Shown: positions 1 to 11,413 of the stretch, piece after piece
Position numbering within the stretch: position 1 is the first letter of the stretch
Layout: each line of letters starts with the position of its first letter
Assembly (NCBI RefSeq): GCF_031755915.1
Contig: NC_083379.1
Coordinates: 4,227,501-4,291,500, forward strand
DNA: 64,000 nt
From: Ziziphus jujuba
Lineage: Eukaryota; Streptophyta; Magnoliopsida; Rosales; Rhamnaceae
Direction: 5' to 3'
Notes under the pieces: model-generated
What the model saw: only the letters and a program-made list of their open reading frames with translations
Databases searched by the model: none
Told to the model about the DNA's origin: nothing
Made by a program: the position numbers and the translations under genes

Positions 1-1017
1 TGTCACTTAATGGGTTAACCATTATTTTTTTTTAGTATGATTCACATGGGCAAGTATATATAATATTAGGATATCAAATTTGTCCAAACCAAAAAATAAG
101 AGGAAAAGAAATAATTAATAAGCTTCTATTATTCACTCTGCTCCAGTTTTATTGAGGCTCAATTGACTTGACACATTTTACATATTAATTGATGTGCCGA
201 ATGCCAATACTTCATGTCTGATTAATATTATATGAAGAAGAGTGCAACCGGCCCACTATTTAAGTTTCCATCATTCCATCATCTAGTTTCTAGTTTTAAA
301 CGGGGTTCTTTCATCGTGGTCTACAAGGGAGTGCAACTCGCCCACTTTCTAGACAAGCCTACTTGCCCAAGCCCAAATAGGATTCAACTCAAAACTAATT
401 AGTAATAAGTAGAGTAGCGCACTTGAATTAATCATATGGTGTATGCACTATAAGTTTCCTACCTACCTATTTGCAACTTTGGTATGAGTTTTCAACCTAA
501 CTCTTCTAATGTTACTCTGTTCGAGTTTTGGCACAAAGCAGTTGGGGTGACCTTCGACCTGACTTGAGCTATTTGGGTCACCCCAAATTCCATTCTGGGT
601 TGTGGCAGGATGAGTTGTGGCTTTGCTCAGCCTTGATTCCATCAGAGCAACTTCGTACTTGCTCGGTTTTTCATCCAACAACATATTCATTATCTATGGT
701 ACTATTATTCTGTCCACCATGGTCTCCACCATCGCTTCCATAGCTGCTTTTGCTTGTTTAATTTCTTGCCTCGTCTTCCTCCTCCTCCTCCTCAATCCAT
801 CCATTTCATGTTTTTCTTCACTTGTTTCCCCATCCAGCATATCCTTTCTATGAAGGGGTTCTCTATCTATAACGATTTCAACCACATTCGTGCCTACCTG
901 GTCTTGATTAGTTCCCTCTTGGCCAACTGAAGTACATTTTCTGTGAGCTGATATGGCATTTAATTCCATAAGAGATGTGTAAGCATTATAGCCATGTCTA
1001 CTTGCATGTGAGAATAC
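1..1017. other. 5' flank, probable degraded transposon sequence
   Basis: No convincing gene. On the minus strand, about 1053-694 and then 690-463 in another frame, two short open stretches read as charged, Glu/Lys/Arg-rich peptide (an RRRRRK cluster, then a Met/Glu-rich helix-like segment). This resembles the start of a retrotransposon gag-type ORF broken by a frameshift, but no nucleocapsid zinc knuckle, protease or polymerase motif is present, so the assignment is a guess. The rest is AT-rich sequence in which I see nothing. Confidence 0.3.
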
Positions 1018-1545
1018 ATTGTAGCATGTGAGTGTTAAGTCAACTACACTCACGCTATGTATTCATCATGACCAAGGAAAAAGAGGGAACACACTTTTAG
1101 AGAGAGAGCACTCTGGCTAGAGAGTGAGGGAGTTGTTCTTCAGTAAGAGTGTGTGGCTCATCTGGTTAAAAACAGAAATCTATTCTTGAGAAACCAGATG
1201 AGTGGTTGTGAAAACAGAGGTCTGTTCTTTAGAAACTAGATGACTGGTTATGAGCTTGTAACCTTTTCTCCTTTAATAAATCTCATCTCTCATTTTGTTG
1301 GCCCATGGATGTAGGTTGTTTCTCTGATGACTAAACCACGTTATATCTTGTGTTCTTTGTCTATCTTTCTCATCTATTTTCTAATCTGTTTTTTATATGC
1401 GTGCATCTATTTTCTAGCTTATATCTAATAGTACTTGCTGCCGATTTACTTTGTGTTGCTTGTTTGTTATGTAAGCAACCTAAAGTTGGCTTCTGTAAGT
1501 ATCACATAGTCTGGAAATCCTCTACAATTTCCATATCCCATTGAG
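1018..1545 (+). mobile_element. Copia-type LTR-like fragment (solo LTR or remnant)
   Basis: The segment has the look of a plant Ty1-copia LTR. A short inverted motif (GTGAGTGT...ACACTCAC, about 1027-1052) is followed by a GA-rich leader, a polyadenylation-like stretch with TTTAATAAATCTC (about 1273-1285), and then CATGGATGTAGGTTG (about 1304) followed by ACCACGTTATATC (about 1336), which is the usual 3' part of such LTRs. No Met-tRNA primer-binding site, polyprotein or partner LTR is seen in this window. Boundaries are approximate and no target-site duplication was resolved. Confidence 0.45.
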
Positions 1546-1567
1546 GAATATTGACGATAGCTTTTGA

Positions 1568-1849
1568 TTATGAGTAACAAGAAGCAAGAGCACAAACCAT
1601 ATACCAAAGATTTGGTCTTCCACCATGTCCAGGAATTTCCTTATAACCATACATTGTGAACTCTACGAGATATTCGAATACGCCGAATTCTGCATATTGC
1701 TTCCTTCTCCATGATTTGACCAAGGCAAGGAAGGAAAACGATCCGACGCCCAATAAGTCATTTTGTTTTCTGTCGGATATTTTGTTTCCTTCTTCCTCGG
1801 TAGATTTTGAATGGATCTTGAGACGTGGATATTTGGCGAAGAAAAGCAC
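1568..1849 (-). other. Unrecognised 93-codon open stretch
   Basis: This minus-strand open stretch is less AT-rich than its surroundings and encodes a peptide with basic and aromatic residues (a KSWRRKQ cluster, then an aromatic C-terminal half). I recognise no family. It sits next to the LTR-like fragment and could be part of a degraded element or a captured exon. There is no promoter or splice context to support an active gene. Confidence 0.15.
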
Positions 1850-2144
1850 TATGGAGTAAAACCCAACAGAAGAACCTTCAAGAAGGCTTTCATGAAGAAA
1901 GGCATATGATATAACTTTTCCAACATGTCATTGCATCTCCGAGGCACATGTACAAATACAACAACTGAAAGACTGAAAACTGATAAAAAATAAAAAAAAT
2001 GGCTTTCAAGTCTGTATCATCCACGAGCTGCTTCCCAAAAATGATCCACAGGACAGAAAGATGAGGCCTACAGCGACCAGGACAAATCTTAAAATAGTCA
2101 ATAGAATGCTTTAGATGTTCATTGCTTGGAGAAAGTAGGGATTT

Positions 2145-2324
2145 ATCATTTAGGTAAGTTTAATTTGGCTGGGCAAACAAGAAAGATAATAGAACATATG
2201 TATATATATATATATATATGTGGAAAAAGAGAGGATCATTTAGGTAAGTTTAATTTGGCTGGGCAAACAAGAAAGATAATAGAACATATGTATATATATA
2301 TATATATATGTGGAAAAAGAGAGG
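2145..2324. repeat. 90-bp perfect tandem duplication, two copies
   Basis: Copy 1 is 2145-2234 and copy 2 is 2235-2324. Each runs from ATCATTTAGGTAAG to GGAAAAAGAGAGG and contains an internal (TA)n run. The copies look identical by eye, which implies a recent duplication or an assembly artefact. They lie in non-coding DNA. Confidence 0.9.
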
Positions 2325-3125
2325 ACGGTGGTACATGGCTTTGTTGACTTTGCAATACATGCAGCTTAATTGCGTGTATGAGGGTAATAGGGACTCTTTT
2401 CAATTTAACATAAGTTTGAAAGAAATATTAAATCTTTAGTGTACTGCATATATTTTTAAAAAATGATGATGTTTGCGAGAACAAGAGAGGTAGAAAAAGT
2501 AATTAGCTGATAAATGATGATGATTGGGAAGGGAAGGGAGTACTATTATAATTAGTTTCTTAAACAACACAACAAAAAACGAAGAAAAAAGTTACAACCG
2601 AGCGAAGTTGACAAAGTCCCTAATTTCATAACAATGAGAGTAGTATTTAAATTAATTTCTTAACAATGGGGTACTATTATAATTTTCACCTTAACCCACT
2701 TCAAAAATATAACATCTTTTGACTTCTAGTGAATTTTGTTGGCTGCAATTTGAACAAATCAAATGCCTGTAGTTTGTTTTCCAAAAAAAAATGTTGTAAA
2801 CTTTTTTGTTGTAGATCAACCTAATTGTACTTATATCCAGACACACCTACTTAATTAAGTTGTAAATAAAGCTAGACCAAAAACTCTGTTTTTTATGCTG
2901 ATCTTCCTCTTTGGTGAGATTGTAAGTTGTAATTAAGTTGATCTAATTAACCAATCACAGATGTTAAATTAATTAATAAAACAAAATCATGATTTACCCA
3001 ATATTCCGGCATTAGCTAAGTGAGACGTGCTGCCCATGATTTGTATTCGCACAAAATGCGGTGTTTATTTTATTGCTGGCTTGGCTCGGCCAGTCAACTT
3101 TCAAAAGGAAATAATAAAATATAAA

Positions 3126-3650
3126 GGAGAAAATATCATCTACTTCTCCCATGTTGTATGAAAATTCATTGAAACATGAAATTCGAAAAAAAATCATTAC
3201 TTATTCACCAAGGTTTTGGATAATTATCACTACCATCCTTTAAAGTTTATTTTTGACTAATTTGATTTATGAAAATCTATATTTTACCCTTCTGCTTCAA
3301 AATAAGTATCAAAACTTTGTTTTAAATTTCTTTATTTAGCAATATATATATATATATATACTATTGGATTTAGCTATATATTCAAAAAATATAATTTATT
3401 TACCTTTTCATTTATATCTTTGGTCACTATATAAATGCGTTTTCAAAGTAAGTGATAAATAATAATTTAATATTCATCTTGATATAGAAGGGTAAAATAG
3501 CTTTTTCATAATTAAATTAATTTAGTCTAAAATCAACTTCAAAAGTGATAAGTGAAACCTAACCAAATCTCAAAGGTTGATGGTAATTTCAAAACATATC
3601 GATTTAATGAGTTTTTATCAAATTTTGAAGAGGTAGATGATATTTTCCCC
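3126..3650. mobile_element. ~525-bp MITE-like element with long terminal inverted repeats
   Basis: The left end starts GGAGAAAATATCATCTAC and the right end, read on the minus strand from 3650, starts GGGGAAAATATCATCTAC. Further inside, a second pair of blocks also mirrors: around 3225-3305 (ACCATC..TTTAAAG through ATTTTACCCTTCT) and around 3490-3590 (AGAAGGGTAAAAT through TTGATGGTAAT). The element has no coding capacity. The flanks are A-rich, so no target duplication could be resolved. GGGGAAAAT ends would suit a Mutator-like element, but the superfamily is not established. Confidence 0.6.
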
Positions 3651-5000
3651 AAAAAAAAAAAAAAAAAAAAAAGTAGAGTAAAGAAGAAGCTCCCACGTGA
3701 TGATGAATCTTCTTTCTTTTAATTTAAATCATTAATTTGGTAAATTATCTCCTTGGTTGACAAATTGTTGATACAATTATTTTTAAGATACTTTTAACAG
3801 TTTATGTGATATTAAGTGTTTTCACTATTTTTCATAAACTTATTATTTGATTAATACGCACCCATTCATCGGACTAAAATATGATTAGCAAGCAACTATT
3901 CACTATGATATTTTAATTCCTAAAAAAAGAAAATTACATTTTACCCTTGAAATTATACAACTTTTTTGCACTTCGCCACTGTACTACAACACCTGTAACA
4001 TTGCCTCATGGATTAACTTTCGTCTATAAAGTCCAATCTTGCACTTTGATAGATATATAAAATGTTTTTTTTTCTTTGGATAAATAAATTTGATAAAATT
4101 AAAAAACATAATTCATGTAGTTTTATTTATAAATTGTTTTTTCAATAAATTTTATAAATTGTTTTATTCTTTTAAATTTACTTTTTGACAGTATGCATGA
4201 TTGATTTTGTTAAATTATGAGAAAACATTGCATGATTAGATTAAATTGACAAAAACATAACAGTTTAAAGAGCAATATGAGAGGATTTATTATTTGGGAA
4301 GAGCAAAATGTAGAATAATCCAGATAATGAAGTTACCTACAAGAAAAAACTATGATATTTTAATTCAATAGAAAAAAGAAAAAAGAAAAAAAAAAGAAGA
4401 AGCATGCTGAATCTGTAGGATTTATGAAATTACAGGGTCTTCCTTATTTATTTATTTTTCGATATATACATTTTTTTTTTTTTGACCACGATTATTATAT
4501 TGAAAAAGAGTTACTAAGAAATGGACAACAATCATAAAAAAAATCAAAATCAATGAAGATTACATACTTGTACAAAGAATAGCGAAATTATTTCATGCTG
4601 CAGAACTTTTATAATTTTTTATTGGAGAACTTCCAAATTTATGTTTACGATTTTTTATTTTTTTTATAGCACTGCTTTTTATACAAAACAATAATATTAA
4701 AAATGATATATTACATTTTAATATTGTTGTATGGTATAAAAAACAACGCTATAACAAAATAAATAAATAAATAAAATACAAAAAATGAAATATGAGATTT
4801 CTAATGGTAACTTATTTTGTAGCGTCCAATCAGATGTGAGTCAACATGGCATGGTCAACAAAGGCAAGCCAACAGCAAAAAGAAACCTGCAAGCCAATCC
4901 TGCACGTTCTTCACCAATCCTCCCGATGACCGACCCATTATCAAATTCTCTTAAACCCATCAAATATCAAGCTATAAACAACCACCACACCCTAAACCCA
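3651..5000. other. AT-rich intergenic sequence
   Basis: Opens with a long A run at 3651-3672 and contains many A/T homopolymers. A possible further decayed inverted-repeat element lies between about 3930 (TTACATTTTACCC) and 4315 (reverse-complement match ACATTTTGCTC), but the match is weak. No gene or RNA seen. The last few hundred bases before 5231 are richer in C and probably hold the promoter and 5'UTR of the OPA3-like gene. Confidence 0.5.
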
Positions 5001-5230
5001 ATTCTCACATGCTTTTCTCCTTCCTCTGACCTCTTCCATAGCCTTCCTGTCTTCTTCCCCAAGAAACCCTTGCGCGCTCCGCTACATTTTGAGTCGGACT
5101 CAATTATGATTCATATATGCATTCTTCATTTCGTATGCGCCGAATATCCAGCTATTGTTACAGCCCTAAAATCAAATTGAAAAGGGAAAAAAAACAGAGT
5201 ATTTTTGTTGTCCGATTGGATTGGATAAGC

Positions 5231-7912
5231 ATGGTTCTCCCGCTTTTGAAGCTAGGTACTCTGGCTGTGAAAACTCTGAGCAAACCCCTGGCTAGCAGGC
5301 TCAAGCAACAAGCTGGGTTGCACCCCAGGTTCCGCCAGCTAATCATTAATCTCGCCCAGGTAATTAATGCTAATGCTTTTGATCTTATTTTGTCTACTGG
5401 GTACTGCTTGGATTATCATATAGTTTGCATTTGGAAAATGTCTTTGTGATTGGTGGTCCAAAACCCCCGGGGAATTGGTCTTATTTATTTTTGTATACGT
5501 TTTTTAATAGATACCGATTACATATTTTTTCTCCTAATGAAATCTGGTAGTTGCAGTGGTCTACTTTTCAATTGCTAATCTTTAATTATTGAACCACCCA
5601 TCTATCTTGCCGATATAAGCATTGATTGTTGTGTTTAGAAGGTTAGGAGATCTAGTGCTTTATGGGGTTTGTTTGTTTTAGGGCTTAGAGAGTTTTGTGC
5701 TAAATTCTGTTGTTTCCCATTATTGTTAGAATAATTTATAGGGGTGGCAGCATGCAAGTAGTGCTATCCATAACTGCTTCAGTGGCATGTACGTCTAAAT
5801 TTTTGTAATCAATTTTAAAATTTAATTTGACCTGCAGCTTGTTTAGTCGAACTTTATGGACTGTAGAGTTCTCTAATTAAGCTGCAGACAGTTTAGCTCT
5901 GAATTTTAGTTGTCTGCTTGCTATCACAATCAACAAACTTAGACAGCATGAGTATTGCACTCTTCAGCATTGCGATTTTGTTGACAATGGTGTACATTGC
6001 ACCTTCTTTACTGCTAGATTCATGCCACTCACTATCCTTCTGATCATGTTCTTGAGTTTATGTCTCCATTATTAATGAATGACTTTCTAAATGAATATGC
6101 TGTTTGACTATTGATATCGTAATGACTGTTATTTTTAAATCCATACTTCCTTGTTGCAACATTTAGATTTTCTTTTCTTGTGATTTACATAAAACCTGTT
6201 CATTCTAATGCTAATTGTTTGAATAGGCAAACCATCGAATTACCACAAAAATGCAAAGACGCATCTACAGTCATTCAACTGATGTTGAGATTCGTCCATT
6301 GAATGAGGAAAAGGCTGTTCAGGCTGCTGTAGACCTTATTGGCGAACTCTTTGTCTTCTCGGTAGTACTCATTACCTAACTGCTTGTTTGCTGGAATTCT
6401 CTTTGCTTGTTACCTTGTAATTCACGTATCTGATTTCACAATAGACAATTAAAACCCAGAAGGGGAAAAAAGAAAACAGAAAAAGAAAGTTGCAGCATCA
6501 CTATATTCCGACTTCTTTTATGTGTTTATCCCTTCAAAAAATAATTATACATATCGACTTTTCATTCCTTACATGTCCAAGTTTTCTACATGCATAGGTT
6601 GCAGGAGTTGCTCTGATATTTGAAGTGCAAAGAAGTTCCAGATCAGAAGCCAGAAAGGAAGAATTACGAAAGCAACAACTGGAGGTAATGTGGTCATTTG
6701 CTATTTCTTCTGTTTACCAAATAACTTTTACCCATAAAATCTTGGAGAGCTTCTTGAATGTCATTATATGTGTCAAGTCTTTGATACTTCCTATATTCTC
6801 CTATACCCTTAACCTTTCTGGGCAATCTACCTGCCTGAAAAGTAAATTTTATAAGTTTTATTTGAAATTACTGTATTTTTTGCCCACTGTAAATGATATA
6901 GTTCTTCATTCAAGTCCCAGATCGGCTAGAATACTGTCATTTATTGAGCTGGTTAACCCAAAAAAAAAAAAAAGGAGCTTGTATTATTTATGATAGATTT
7001 ACATTTAATTGTGGAATTTCTTCCCATATATTGCCAAAAACAAAGAAAAGAGAATGCTGTGTTTTTAATGTCATAATCTCTGTTAACATAAAGAATGAAA
7101 TGTTTTTATTGTGTAGACCAGAAATTTATGTATAGACAAGCTAAAGATTTCCTAGCTTCTCTTCTAATTGCCAACTGAAAGTGGCAAACTTTCATTCAGT
7201 GATTTCTTAAATAATATCTTACAGACCTGGGTTCTATCTAGAGAAGAGCTGAAATGAGCTTGTGAAATTTTAAATGAATAGCACTCTATAATTGGAAAAT
7301 AAGGGAATTGGAGGCAGATTTATTCTGATATTCCTCACTCTTGATTCTATGCTTCATCAATTGCATTCCTAATGCTTGAGAAGTGCACGTATTTCTGAGC
7401 CGTTAGATTAGAAATGTCTGTCAGTTTTGCTTAAATTTAAACTTTTCAATCTAAAGTTTGATGCTTTGTTCTACCCTGAATTGATATGATGATTTAAATT
7501 ATTTTATTAATGCTATGAAAAAAAGAAGACAGTATTAAGTCAAGTGTTGGATGGATAAAAGATATGTCATATTACGTAATTCTTAAGGGAAGCGACAATA
7601 TAATTATCACTGAATGCATTTTAACTTGTTTTGCTGGTGTGACTGTCGTTAAATGAACTGCAAGGTTGCTTCATTATATAAATGCTTCATAGCATTACCT
7701 ATCAAATTTTCTGTCATTTTAACTCAAATTGCTCTGTTCTTTATTTTAATTAGACACTGAGGCAAAGAGATGACAACTTAGCAAGAGAAGTGGAACTCCT
7801 TAGGAAGAAACTTGAAGAACTGGAACAGCTTGCCAAGGAACGAGGACTTGGTGGTTTTTTCCATCTCAAGCGTGCTAATACAGAGGGCGAAAAAACCGAC
7901 AAACCAGCTTGA
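5231..7912 (+). CDS. OPA3-like protein
   Basis: Four coding exons, 5231-5359, 6227-6361, 6598-6684 and 7754-7912, give a 169-residue protein. All junctions are GT-AG and fall between codons. It starts MVLPLLKLGTLAVKTLSKP, the usual start of OPA3 (optic atrophy 3) family proteins, whose human member is a mitochondrial membrane protein. The centre (about 44-105) carries the conserved family core with a hydrophobic stretch (LIGELFVFSVAGVALIFEV). The C-terminal third is a charged coiled-coil-like helix (LRQRDDNLAREVELLRKKL), as in family members, and the total length is typical. An in-frame ATG at 5117 would add 38 residues, but I chose 5231 because the family motif begins there. Function in plants is not established from sequence; mitochondrial or plastid location is inferred. 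The VOZ gene follows about 3.5 kb downstream on the same strand. Confidence 0.92.
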
Positions 7913-10600
7913 TCTACTTACAAGATCATCAAATAAATTATAGTTACTCTATTTTCTTTTTTTCGGTTTAATTTGATTTCTCCTCCAAAAAGAGAAGCGC
8001 TCTTCTCTCCATTCTTTTGCCAGTTGTGTCATTTCTCAATTTGAGTTCTTGCTTCCATTTTTTCCATGTATAGATGAATACCATAAATATTGAGCTTCTG
8101 TTTGAGTCACTAAAATTGGGAGTAGGGAAGTCAACATTAACTAAGGTATGTTGGACTGTGATGGGTGTAGTGGTCTGCTAATAATTCTTGAAAGCTTTAC
8201 ATCTTTTGAAAGTGATGAGATTTCTGTTGCTTGACCAGCTGCCAGTCAGCCATAATCTACTTTCTAAATGCATCACCTTTAAAATAATTAAATAAATCAG
8301 AAGAGAGAGAAAAGAATAAAAACACAACAACCAATAAAAAAAATAAAAAAACAAAAAAAAACAAATACTCTGTTAAACACAGAGACAACGATGCAAACTA
8401 CTCCAGAGGTTTTTTATATCTTCCAAAAATTTAATGATGGCATGTTTGGTTAAAGGACTATAGTATTCCATATTGGTCTAGATTTATAAGGTAGTGCATA
8501 AACGTGTCAGCACAAATTATTTTCATTTGGTCTTTTGCTTTCTCTTTTTCGCATACTTGGTGAGGAAAAAAGTTTATGAATTTCGTTATCCTAGTTTTTT
8601 GACTAAAAGGGGCTAATCTTAGTGCCTAAGATTGTTTCAGCATCGCCACAATATATATCCATCCTGACCTGTATATGATTTGCAGAATCAAATTGGGATT
8701 GATTCTCTATGGTTGATTGGATAATTTAAATTTAATAAACTAATCGTGCTTTGCTCCACTTCATTCCCTTAGACTATGAATAGGCTTAGATTTTCTGAAA
8801 ACAACAAAAGTAAAGAAAGAGTTTTGACTTCAATTTAAAACAGATGCCACTGATCGAAAAGTTGTATCCAACAACACTAAAGCATACATACCTTGTCCAC
8901 ACGCGTGGCAGAAAAAAATCTCATTTAAGATATAAACCCATGAAAAAGGTGTTTTTAAAATTTCTAAACCTTTATAATACGAAAAAATCCACTTATATTT
9001 GAGATAAGGTCTTTATATAATGTTTCATACATGTTAGTCCCCCAAGAATTTGTACTATTTTTATTTTTTCTCTTATTATTGTTATTATTATAATAAAGCA
9101 GACCAAGTTTTGTTTTTGTTTTTGTTTTTTTTTTTAAAATTGTTTATTTATTTTTATTCTTTATCCAATTATAACTCATTTGACAGCTAATTTTATAGAT
9201 AGCAGATGCTGGTTATCCTAAGCAGTGATCAAGCACTACCATCCCTTTTCTGTTTTGGTGTTTCATTCATTTGAAAGAAGTACTTAACATGGGAATCTGG
9301 CGAAGATGGTAGTGGAGTGCTCTTTATACCTTTCTTGCCAAACTCATCTTGCATCTCTCTCTAATTTTTTTTTTCCTTTTTTTTTTTTTTTTTAAATCTG
9401 GAGAAAAGCTTCAGTGTGGCCATCCACATACGAATAGGGCTCATGTACGAAATAGAGCAATATCTTGTATTGCCACCGTATTAGCATATTACTTATGGTG
9501 CCTAATACTTTTTACAATTGAAGTCAAAGTACATGTCGGAGGATATTTTGGTCACGATTTGGAAATCTAAAATATCTGGCATGGTATTTAATGTTTTATT
9601 TTTTGATATGAGCTTCTCAATGTTAAAAAGTAGTTTAATGATATGCTTTTCACACTTGCGATTAGGTGGTATGATTAATTTATTAAATTACTCTTTTCCC
9701 CTTATATGAGAATCGTATTACAATCCAATATATATATATATATATATTTTTTATCTTTTAATTATTTTTTTAAAAAATAACAATGAAACTCCTGCTCCTC
9801 GTATCAACCTATCTACCAATAAAATACTCAATCAAATAAAGAAAAGGAAAATTCTTTTAACAAAATACAAAACTTACAAAAATAGATTTATGAAGATATG
9901 CAACCATTGGAAGAGTCCACACCAATTGGAATTGCTTGATAAATACGGCAAGTAACTCCCAAACTTACCCAATGTCTGTCTACCCAAAAAAACTTGCTTA
10001 CTTCATGTGATATTGTTCAATTATATATCAATTATTAGTCTTCTAGTACCAAAAAATAAAATCATTGTTATGTCTCATTTTCCTTTTTTAAAATCACCGC
10101 CCAAAAAATAAAAATAAAAAAAATAAAAAGAACAATGAGAAAAATCCAAATAAGGAATTATTAAAGGAATTGTATTACTACCGACATCATAGAGAAGTAG
10201 GAAATAAACTGAAAAACGTAACTGCAATAAAGGCAAAGATTGTGGACCTTTTTTGTGTATGGAAAGTCAATGCAAATATTATTTATTTATTTTTTAAAAT
10301 TCATTTTAAGCATTGTAAAAAGATAATTCCAACAGATGCGGTAACAGTGTCAATGTGCAAGTCATGCCAAAAAATCATGAAATGAAAATTAACATGGACA
10401 AAAATATAAAAACAAAATAAAAAACAAAAGGGAAGAGATGAAATGTCTGAACTACTCTTAACAGATTGGAGAAAAGATCAAAAAAAAAAGTTCAAGGTTA
10501 TTTTAGTAATTTTAGGATGAGGAAGTTAGAATTACCATACTACCCCACACCCTATGGTTTTATCCCTTTCATCTTTTGCCGCGTCCACACTGCTTTCATA
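7913..10600. other. Intergenic, no gene seen
   Basis: The first ~300 bases are probably the OPA3-like 3'UTR. The rest is AT-rich with A and T runs (for example T runs near 9120 and 9375-9393) and a (TA)n tract near 9730-9746. Open stretches here are short and low-complexity; none looks like protein. The promoter of the VOZ gene should lie near 10.4-10.6 kb. Confidence 0.6.
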
Positions 10601-10724
10601 GCCAGAGGGAGGGACAGAGAGAGTGGGAGAGAGAACCTCTACTCCCTCACACACTCACACACACACGCAGAGTCCACAAAACTCAGAAGAAAATAAATTA
10701 ACAAAAAAAAAAAGGAGAAGGAAA

Positions 10725-10786
10725 GCTAGCAAAGTCCCTCTCTTAACCAAAAAAAAAAAAAAGCTAGCAAAGTCCCTCTCTTAACC
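10725..10786. repeat. Short tandem duplication with poly-A spacer
   Basis: The 24-base unit GCTAGCAAAGTCCCTC...TTAACC occurs at 10725-10748 and again at 10763-10786. Each copy is followed by an A run (14 and about 19), so the full period is 38 bases. It lies in the probable 5' leader region of the VOZ gene. Confidence 0.85.
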
Positions 10787-11014
10787 AAAAAAAAAAAAAA
10801 AAAAAGCTTTAGGGGGTTAGAAATTGGGTATCAAATACTTTTTGAGGGTAAGCATAATCTTTATTGGATCGAATATTTAACTTTCTCCCTCTTTCTTTTG
10901 CTCTCTTTTCTTTCGGATTTTCATTGCGCTTTCTTGATTCACAACTCTGATCGCTTCCTATTAGGGGCTTACGATCCCAATTCTATTGCGCTTGTTATTT
11001 CGATTTCGCTTTGG

Positions 11015-11288
11015 GTAATTTGATCAAATTGGTTTCATTCTCTGCTGTTTAATTGTTAATGCTAATTGTTCTGATCTGAATTTGGGTTTATCTGGTTCAA
11101 GGTTTAATAGTTTTTCTATTTGTTTGGTTTTAATTATCGTGTTTCAGAATTTGAATACAAATTCGGTGACTTTCGTGTTTATTTAGGTTTTCTTTGGCCG
11201 CCAATTTAATTTAGACTTAGTTTTTGGATGAAAATTTTAACCTTTTTTTATTTTTTATTTTTTATTTTTAAATTATTTGGGCTTCCCC

Positions 11289-11324
<36 letters not shown>

Positions 11325-11380
11325 GTTTGATGGGTTTTAGAAAATCTGAGATGGGGTTTGTTTGGCTTTGTGAATTGCAG
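11015..11380 (+). other. Probable 5'UTR intron of the VOZ gene
   Basis: A donor (TTTGG|GTAATTTG, 11015) and an acceptor (GAATTGCAG|GTTTTAG, ending 11380) bracket a T-rich stretch just upstream of the VOZ start codon at 11414. The preceding CT-rich sequence to about 10900 looks like an untranslated first exon. The intron contains the C33 run. Inferred from splice-site appearance only. Confidence 0.6.
11290..11322 (+). repeat. Homopolymer of 33 cytosines
   Basis: An unbroken C run lies inside the probable 5'UTR intron of the VOZ gene, ending 92 bases before the start codon and 58 bases before the intron's acceptor. The opposite strand is G33, which could form a G-quadruplex. Such tracts are unstable and hard to sequence, so the exact length is uncertain. 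Confidence 0.95.
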
Positions 11381-11413
11381 GTTTTAGAACAGGAATTAGG
11401 ACTGGAATTTCTG

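Noticed and set aside
4785..5180. 131-codon ORF upstream of the OPA3-like gene
   Set aside because: Lies in the promoter/leader region, has no recognisable motif and overlaps the in-frame upstream extension in another frame.
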